Assembly (NCBI GenBank): GCA_015143295.1
Contig: CM026559.1
Coordinates: 15,452,826-15,516,825 of the forward strand
Source: Tetracentron sinense
Lineage: Eukaryota > Streptophyta > Magnoliopsida > Trochodendrales > Trochodendraceae
Direction: 5' to 3'
DNA: 64,000 bases
Shown: one piece after another, positions 57,499 to 64,000 of the stretch
How the letters are laid out: every line of letters begins with the position of its first letter
Numbering within the stretch: position 1 is the first letter of the stretch
Translations under genes and position numbers: made by a program
The notes under the pieces: model-generated
Told to the model about the DNA's origin: nothing
Database searches by the model: none
The model's input: the letters and a program-made list of their open reading frames with translations, nothing else

Positions 57499-59175
57499 TT
57501 TGGATTTATGGCATGCATGATTTAATAGGTCTGCATGTCCTTAAAGAGTGTGTTTAAAGCATAAAAGGTGTTAGAAATGAGATTGGAGAAGATTCAAGTA
57601 GTGAAAATAGGGTTTTGCAGCACAACAGGGGATCACCGATTGCTCGGTATCTATCGATTGGTTTGTATGGGGAAAAATTTCAGAGAAGGTGTTTCCAACC
57701 GATTACTCGGTCAGCCACCGATCGCTCGGTTTGTACCACCGATCGATCGGTTAAATGCAGATTTTCTTTATTAAGGGTTTTTAAGTCTTTAGCCACTACC
57801 CCTTTGCCTATATAAGGCTGGGTTCGTGCCTTAGTGTTTCATAAATCCTTTGTGCATTATTTTAAGAGGCTTTTGAGAGGAAGGAGGAAGCTAGGGTTGC
57901 TCAAAGATTAAAGGGAGATCAAGTTTCTTCCCTCATTTTGGTGTTTTTCAACAAAGAACTCGAGGTTTTCGCGTGTTCCAGGCTTTTGGAATCAATGTCA
58001 TCGATTTCATCAAGGTAGATGCGTTCTACTACCAATCTTGTGATACTACTAGCCACCACATGAGGTTCTTCTTATTCTATACTATATATCTCTTGATTTG
58101 TTATGGTGAAAGGTTTTTTTTATACTTGGATGTAAGTTTTCATTATGATGCATTCTATGTGTTTGATTTAATGCCTCTAAGAGTTTTTGGGTGTTTAAAC
58201 ATGTTATCATTCTCATATGGTCATATGTACGCATGTCTCGCATGAACTGAGGTTTTTCCATGGATTTCTCAAAGTTTCAAAAAGGGTGTTGAATAAATGA
58301 CTTATATGAATGATTCTAAACAACTCTATGATATCTCTAAGATCGGTTCACATGCTCTAAAGGATCATGATACACTCCTAAGAACTCTATGATAATGTCT
58401 AAGATCCTCTCACAAGCTCAAAAGGATCATAAATGAAATTGCTCTAAGATCTCTATGGTGTTGGCTCTATGGTTTTGCTTTATGGTATTGCTCTATGTCT
58501 ATACGGATCATAATTAACTCTAAGGAACTCTATGAACTCCAAGAACTCACAAGGCTATGATTATCGCATGACTCACACGGTTTTGGTTTCGGGTTTCATC
58601 ACATGTGTTATTTACGATTTCCATGCTTTGATATGTTTTAAAGATTTCATTCTCCATGATTCGCATTCTCTATGCTATTATTGCTTTATTGTTAGTAGTA
58701 TGTATACGCTGAGTATTCCACGCTCAACCGATATTTGTTATCATCAGTAGGTGCTCGGGTTCCTTTTGATCTGTGGTTCGGAGCCTTGGGTAGAAGAGGA
58801 GTATTACGATCCAGAGCCTTCTATGGACCACTATCAGGATGATGGCCCGCTAGATAGGTGTCACGACTTTGACTTTTGTTGATAGACTTAGATAGACTTG
58901 ATATTTTGTTAAGTGAGAGTTGGACTTGTCCACTCCACCCTTTTGGATATTTACATATGTATATACTTTTGTTGGTTCACACTTGGACTGAGAGACAGGA
59001 GGAATTATTGTCAGTTATATTTTCCATCGGTTATGTGCTTAAGTCATTTCCACTATGAATGTTTGTGTACTCTGACAGGTTTCTATGCGTGCCTTATGTA
59101 TCATATGGGAGGTATGATACGGCGGTCACGAGTCAAAGTATCCCTAACTCCTAGGGGGTATTTTGGGTCGTGACA
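57499..59175 (+). repeat. LTR-S shared by Ty3-R and Ty3-T
   Basis: It lacks about the first 110 bp compared with LTR-K, its closest relative here. It contains the palindrome cassette (57634-57752), a TATA box (57809-57816), tandem ATCTCTAAGATC / GGATCAT units (about 58310-58510) and the conserved hairpin (58708-58728). It ends GGGTCGTGACA before Ty3-T's primer site. Confidence 0.9.
57809..57816 (+). promoter_or_regulatory. TATA box of LTR-S
   Basis: TATATAAG within GCCTATATAAGGCTGGG. The last palindrome of the cassette ends 57 bp upstream. Confidence 0.8.
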
Positions 59176-59179
59176 GACT

Positions 59180-59285
59180 TGGTATCAAAGCTAAGGCATT
59201 AGGTCACATAGGCTAGTGTCTTTTAAGTTGGAACAAGAGTTATTTTACTCTGGGTCGGATACCAGACTTGGTATCAGAGCCCTGG
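59180..59285 (+). other. Two primer-site-like sequences of Ty3-T
   Basis: TGGTATCAAAGC (59180-59191) lies four bases inside LTR-S, the expected place. TGGTATCAGAGCCCTGG (59269-59285), a better match to initiator-Met tRNA, lies 89 bp further in. Confidence 0.8.
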
Positions 59286-59663
59286 GGATCGGTTTCCGTT
59301 GGGCTAAGCGGAAGTGAGTTCTCTGAGTTGAACTTAGAACTCAGATGGACTTGTGTGTTAAGCTTGCTACCATGACATAACCGGTATCAAGCGAATCCTT
59401 AGGACGGTCTAGGATCCTAGTTTAGATGTCGTGTTTAAACTGTGTCCTTAGTCTCATTCTGAAAAGGGGTAGATGCCCAACACAAGGATTTTAGCTACGC
59501 TAGAAAACTCTAAGTTAAAATTGTATTATTATGTGTATACTTTGATGTATACTATATGCGGTATTAGCATTTCATGTTTATTGAATTGCTATATGTGGTG
59601 TGAGGTCGTTATCCAAGTTAGACTCATGTTTTGCCAATTGATCTTAGGATTTTACATCATGAG

Positions 59664-60880
59664 ATGCGGCAATCAGGGTCGTGGTTACCATTCTCGAAAG
59701 ATATGAGGGTGAGGTTCCGAGAGAGGAGGTGCCGCTTTATTTCATGAATGCTATAGATTCCATAGCAGAGACTTTAGCTTTATTGGCAGCCAGACCTACT
59801 GTGGCTACTCATACCCCACCGACTACTCCAGTGCATCCGCCGGTGCATCACACCGTGGGACTTGAAGCTTTCCAGAGGCTACAGCCTCCTACATTTTATG
59901 GTACTCTGGACCTAATGGTGGTAGAGGCATGGATTATGCAGTTAGAGAAGACCTTTCGGGCTCTTCGATGTACTGAGGGGCAACGGGTAGAATGGGCTTC
60001 CTTCGTGATGGAAGGTGAAGCTGAACATTGGTGGAGAGCTGCCCAAAGGCAGAGGGATGTTGCGAAAGAAGGGGAATCCTAGACATGGGCAGAGTTCCTA
60101 GACACCTTCCGTGAGCAGTATTTCTCCAGATTTATTGGGGAATAGAAGGCGAGGGAATTCATGCTTTTAGAACAGGGAGCGATGAACGTGGCCGAGTATG
60201 AGGCTAAGTTCACCGAGTTGTCGAGATTTTCTCCGCATTTGGTTGTGACTAAAGACCTGAGGGTCAGAAAGTTTGAAATGGGGTTAAAGGCTTTAATCCG
60301 AGATAGGGTGTCCATCTTCTAAGTAGAATCCGGGAGGGAGATAGTGGGAAAGGCGAAGATTGTCAAGAAGAATGCAGAGGAGTCTATTAGGAGAAGGGAT
60401 AGTGGCTTCAGGAGGAGCATGTTTTGGGTTCAGTCTAGTGGTTTGTCACAGTCCGAGAAGAGGACCAGGACTGCACCATATTAGTTCTCTCAGCTGATGT
60501 CAGCTCAGAGGCCTCCTTTTGTGCCTCAGGCATAATGCCCTATGACATCACAAGCTACGAGGGTTAAACCTCCGGCCTCCTCCACATCACAGGCATTCGA
60601 GGAGTGCGTCGTATGTGGTCATCGGCACAAGTCGGGGGATTTTCGAAGGTTATCAGGTGGATGCTTCCACTGTGGTGAGGTTGGTCACGTGATTCGGGGT
60701 TACTCACGCAAGCAATTATAGACTAGGCCACATGGAGTTCTACCTCCAGGCAGACTTCACTTCAAGGGTCTTCATCTCAGGCCTCTAGATCCTTGCCGCT
60801 CACCCAGCAGCCTCGTCAGGCTAATCAGGGCAGGGTGTTTGCCATGACCGACAGAGACGCACAAGCATCTGATGATGTTG
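59664..60880 (+). pseudogene. Ty3-T gag
   Basis: It starts MRCGNQGRGYHSRK, with GLEAFQRLQPPTFYGTLDLMVVEAWIMQLEKTFRALRCTEGQRVEWASFVMEGEAEHWW (59681-60082). The gag core follows at 60160-60400, and the zinc knuckle (CFHCGEVGHVIRG) at about 60660-60700. Several breaks. Confidence 0.9.
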
Positions 60881-61030
60881 TGTAAGGTACGCGCGAGTTT
60901 GATGTTGTTAAAGTTCTAGAGTTTCCATGATGTGTTGTATATATATACATATGCTATGTAATGCTTATTGTTATATGTGTGTCAATATGTATTATCCATG
61001 TAGCAAATTATAACTTGAGTAGCGATAATT
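60881..61030 (+). other. Spacer between gag and protease of Ty3-T
   Basis: About 150 bp, nearly identical to the Ty3-R spacer, with no domain content. Confidence 0.55.
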
Positions 61031-61480
61031 CACAAGTAAATGAATGTTTAGCAAGGGTGTTGATCGACACGGGATCTGCTCATTCGTTCGTCTCACCTAG
61101 TTTTGCCAAAGGCTTTACGTCCAAGCTGAGTAAGCTACCTCGGGAGTTGTTCATTTTGACTCCATTGGGTAAGTCTATTGAGACAGATAAAGTGTATCTG
61201 GGCAGTGTTGTGCAAGTCATGCAGCATGAGTTACTAGTCGACCTGATCATACTGGGATTTTAGGATTGGGATTTTGATGTTATCCTAGATATGGATTGGC
61301 TCTCAGCTCACCATGGACATGTGGCGTGTTTTGAGAAGGTGGTGAACATTAAACCCGCTGGGTTGAAGCTGTTTCATTTCAGGGGACTTCTAAGAGAGAC
61401 ATTGCTCTCTTTGTAGCTCTCAGTCTCGTGAACGTAGAAGTATGAGGCTCTACATCCATTCTTGTGGTGTGTGAGTATAT
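61031..61480 (+). pseudogene. Ty3-T protease region
   Basis: QVNECLARVLIDTGSAHSFVSPSFAKGF carries the aspartic protease triad (DTG). ELFILTPLGKSIETDKVYLG and DVILDMDWLSAHHGHVACFEK-like sequence follow. Confidence 0.9.
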
Positions 61481-62342
61481 GGATGTTTTTCCGGAGACCT
61501 TGCCGGGATTACCTCCTAATCGGGGGATTGAGTTTGTAATTGAGCTAGCTCCAGGCACGGCTCTGATTTCTAGGGCTCCGTATAGGATGGACCCTATCGA
61601 GCTTAAAGAGTTAAAGGACTAGTTGGCAGAATTGCAAGGCCTTGGCTTTATCCGGCCAAGTGTCTCACCTTGGGGAGCTCCTGTGCTCTTCGTGAAGAAG
61701 AAAGATGGGTCTATGCGGACGTACATTGACTATAGGTAGCTAAACAATGTCACTATCAAGAATCGTTATCCATTGCCTCCGATAGACAACTTGTTTGATT
61801 AGTTGAAGGGTGTAAATTTTTTCTCAAAGATTGACCTTCGATCTGGTTATCATCAGTTGAAGATCAAGAAAGAAGACATTCTGAAGACGGCATTCAGAAC
61901 CTGATACGGTCACTATGAGGTTTTGGTTATGTTTTTGGGTCTAACTAACGCGCCGGTTGCATTTATGGATCTGGTGAACCGGGTGTTCAGATCGTCTCTC
62001 AATCAGTGTGTGATCGTATTTGTAGACGATATCCTCGTGTATGCACAGACACAGGATGATCACACGAGAGATCTTCGCCTTGTATTATAGACTCTTCGAG
62101 AGCATAGCCTGTATGCTAAGTTGAGCAAGTGCGAGTTCTGGCTAGACAAGGTGTCTTTTCTTGGTCATGTGGTGTCTGCCGAAGGTATATCAGTCGATCC
62201 TGCAAAGATTGAGGCAGTGATGAATTGGGAGAGGCCGAAGAGTGTTATCGAGATTCGTAGTTTTCTCGGCCTTACAGGATACTATAGGAGTTTTGTGGAA
62301 GGATTTTCCAACTTGGCAGCTCCGCTTACCTACCTCACATGA
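61481..62342 (+). pseudogene. Ty3-T reverse transcriptase
   Basis: Visible motifs: [84 protein letters not shown] and [20 protein letters not shown]. The YVDD-like catalytic site is FVDD. Confidence 0.92.
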
Positions 62343-62387
62343 AAGAACACTAAGTTCACTTGGAGTGACAAGTGCGAGACAAGTTTC

Positions 62388-63113
62388 TTGGAGTTGAAAA
62401 AGAAGCTTACCACAACCCTTGTTCTCACAGTTCCATTTGGAAGTGGTGGTTTCAAAGTCTACAGTGATTCTTCACTTGTTGGGCTTGGGTGCGTTCTTAT
62501 GCAGCATAAGCAGGTGGTTACCTATACTTCCCGTCAATTGAAGAAGCATGAGCAAAACTACCCCACACACGACTTGAAGCTTGTAGCAAACGTCTTTGCG
62601 CTGAAAATTTGGCGTCACTACCTCTATGGGGAAGAGTTCGTTGTATTCATAGATCACAAGGGCTTGAAGTATCTCTTCTTGCAGAAAGAACTGAATATGA
62701 GGCAGTGCCGTTGGATGGAGTTCATGAAGGACTATGATTGTTCCATTCAGTACCATCCGGGTAAGCCGAACGTAGTAGCCGATGCACTTAGTAGGAAACC
62801 TTATGGGGTTATGGCTCACTTGAGGCTGCAAGAGTGGAAGTTATTGAATGATATGTGTATCCTAGACACTACTCTCAGGCACGTTACCTACAGGCCAGTA
62901 ATGTCAAACATCTCTGTTAGGCCGCATATCCTAAACCGGATCAAAGAGTTGCAGAACTCGGATGCTGAGTTACTTGCTTACCAAGACAAGTCGGTTAGTA
63001 GTGGCAGTCAGGAGTTTGCTTTGAATGGTGATGGTACCATCACATTCAAAGGTAGGTTGTGTGTTCCCGCCGACATAGCATTGAGGAGTCAGATCTTGGA
63101 CGAGGCTCACTGA
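62388..63113 (+). pseudogene. Ty3-T RNase H and integrase N-terminus
   Basis: A 241-codon frame: RNase H ([102 protein letters not shown]-like) and the linker to the integrase zinc domain ([10 protein letters not shown]). Confidence 0.93.
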
Positions 63114-64000
63114 TCCAAGTACATGGTACATCCGGGAGGTACTAAGATGTACCAGAATCTCAAGACGCACTACTGGGGATGAAACATGAAGAGAGAAGTC
63201 ATCGAGTATGTTTCTAGATGTTTGGTGTGCCAGCAGGTGAATGCCGAGCGTTAGAGGCCGACAGGTCTTTTACAGTCCCTCCCTATTCCGGAATGGAAAT
63301 GGGAGAATATCTTGATGGATTTCATCGTGGGTTTACCATGGATGGCGAAGGGCTCCGATGCTATTTGGGTGATAGTGGACAGATTGAAAAATTCTGCACA
63401 CTTTCTTCCATATCGGACTACTTTCAGTTCGATTCAGTTGCCTTGTATGTCAAAGAGGTGGTTCGCCTGCATGGTGTGCTGGTTTCCATCATGTCTGATC
63501 GAGATCTTAGGTTTACTTCCAGATTCTGGAAAAATTTTCTGAGTGCTATGGGTTCTCGGTTAGATTTCAGCATCGCCTTTCATCCTCAAACCGATAAGCA
63601 GACTGAACGGGTAAATCAGGTTGTGGAGGATATGCTCCAAGCTTGTATATTTGCCTACAACAACAGTTACCAGGCAAGCATCCAAATGGTACCTTTTGAA
63701 GCTCTGTATGGTCGGAGTTGTAGATCCCCTCTATATTGGGATGAAGTTGGTGAGAGAAAATTTTTGGATCCTGAGTTGATCGAGCGGACTGCAGAAAGGG
63801 TAAAAGTCATTAGGATTTTTCAACATGCTCAGGAAATACATTCCGGATCCATCATACGTCATTGCTCTTGATCCCGTGGAGATCCGAGAGGATCTCACTT
63901 TGGTTGAGCAACCAGTTCAGATCTTGGATCGTCGAGATCAAGTCTTGCGCACCAAGACTATCCCATTAGTCATCGTGAATTGGTAGTATCATTCCAAGGA
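63114..64000 (+). pseudogene. Ty3-T integrase and chromodomain start
   Basis: It includes the integrase zinc region (near 63115-63240), core sequence [42 protein letters not shown] and [48 protein letters not shown], and FEALYGRSCRSPLYWDEVGERKFLDPELIE. The chromodomain starts near 63875. Several breaks. Confidence 0.9.

Larger units (their letters stand above)
59176..64000 (+). mobile_element. Ty3-T: chromovirus interior running off the window
   Basis: On plus: primer site, leader, gag, protease, RT, RNase H, integrase and the start of a chromodomain (EIREDLTLVEQPVQILDRRD near 63875-63940). It is the most complete Ty3 interior in the window, with several breaks. Its 3' LTR is not in view. 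Confidence 0.93.

Noticed and set aside
1-64000. Host protein genes, tRNA or rRNA genes
   Set aside because: Every long frame with recognisable motifs belongs to a retroelement. tRNA-like strings are only primer-site complements of about 12-18 bases.

Overview
This window is a block of nested LTR retrotransposons from a flowering plant nuclear genome. The evidence is Ty3/gypsy chromovirus proteins with a C-terminal chromodomain, SIRE-like Ty1/copia proteins, LTRs of 1.2 to 2.5 kb, initiator-Met-tRNA primer sites and 5-bp target duplications. I see no host gene, rRNA, tRNA, CRISPR array or bacterial operon. Letters below are my own labels. All retroelements are treated as fossils.

Layout. 1-3253 (+): 3' end of Ty3-A (integrase, chromodomain, 3' LTR), apparently inserted in a reversed LTR piece (B, 3254-3768), which itself abuts LTR-C (3769-5393, +). 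5394-8300: piece of a Ty1/copia LTR split by a solo Ty3 LTR (E, 5616-8080, duplication ACAAT). 8301-9269: AT-rich sequence with a four-unit tandem repeat and a pyrimidine tract. 9270-11094: LTR-F, cut by a 100-N gap (11095-11194). 11195-26522: Ty1/copia G (-), split by a non-autonomous element H (12413-22163, +, two ~2.18-kb LTRs and a 5.4-kb interior without clear genes) and by solo LTR-I (22926-25173, duplication GGGGG). 26523-42556: gag-only Ty3-J (-), whose gag holds solo LTR-K (27895-40863, duplication CCATG), which in turn holds a complete SIRE-like element L (28642-39775, -, duplication GAGAT). 42557-54976: LTR-M, Ty3-N, LTR-O and Ty3-P (-), a chain in which neighbouring interiors share one LTR. 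54977-64000: a second chain on the + strand (partial LTR-Q, Ty3-R, LTR-S, Ty3-T), running off the window.

The most striking signal is in the LTRs rather than the genes. A cassette of short GC-rich palindromes (core ACCGATCGATCGGT and variants) around two conserved blocks (CTATCGACTGG and TTGTATGGGG...TTTCCAGAGAG) occurs in nine Ty3 LTRs and in both LTRs of the unrelated Ty1/copia element L. A single palindrome pair also lies inside L, upstream of its extra ORF. Wherever a TATA box is visible, the cassette lies about 45-250 bp upstream of it. Elements H and G carry unrelated palindromes at the same place, which suggests a recurrent promoter architecture. A second signal is a small hairpin 360-450 nt before the 3' end of eight Ty3 LTRs, whose stem shows compensating base changes.
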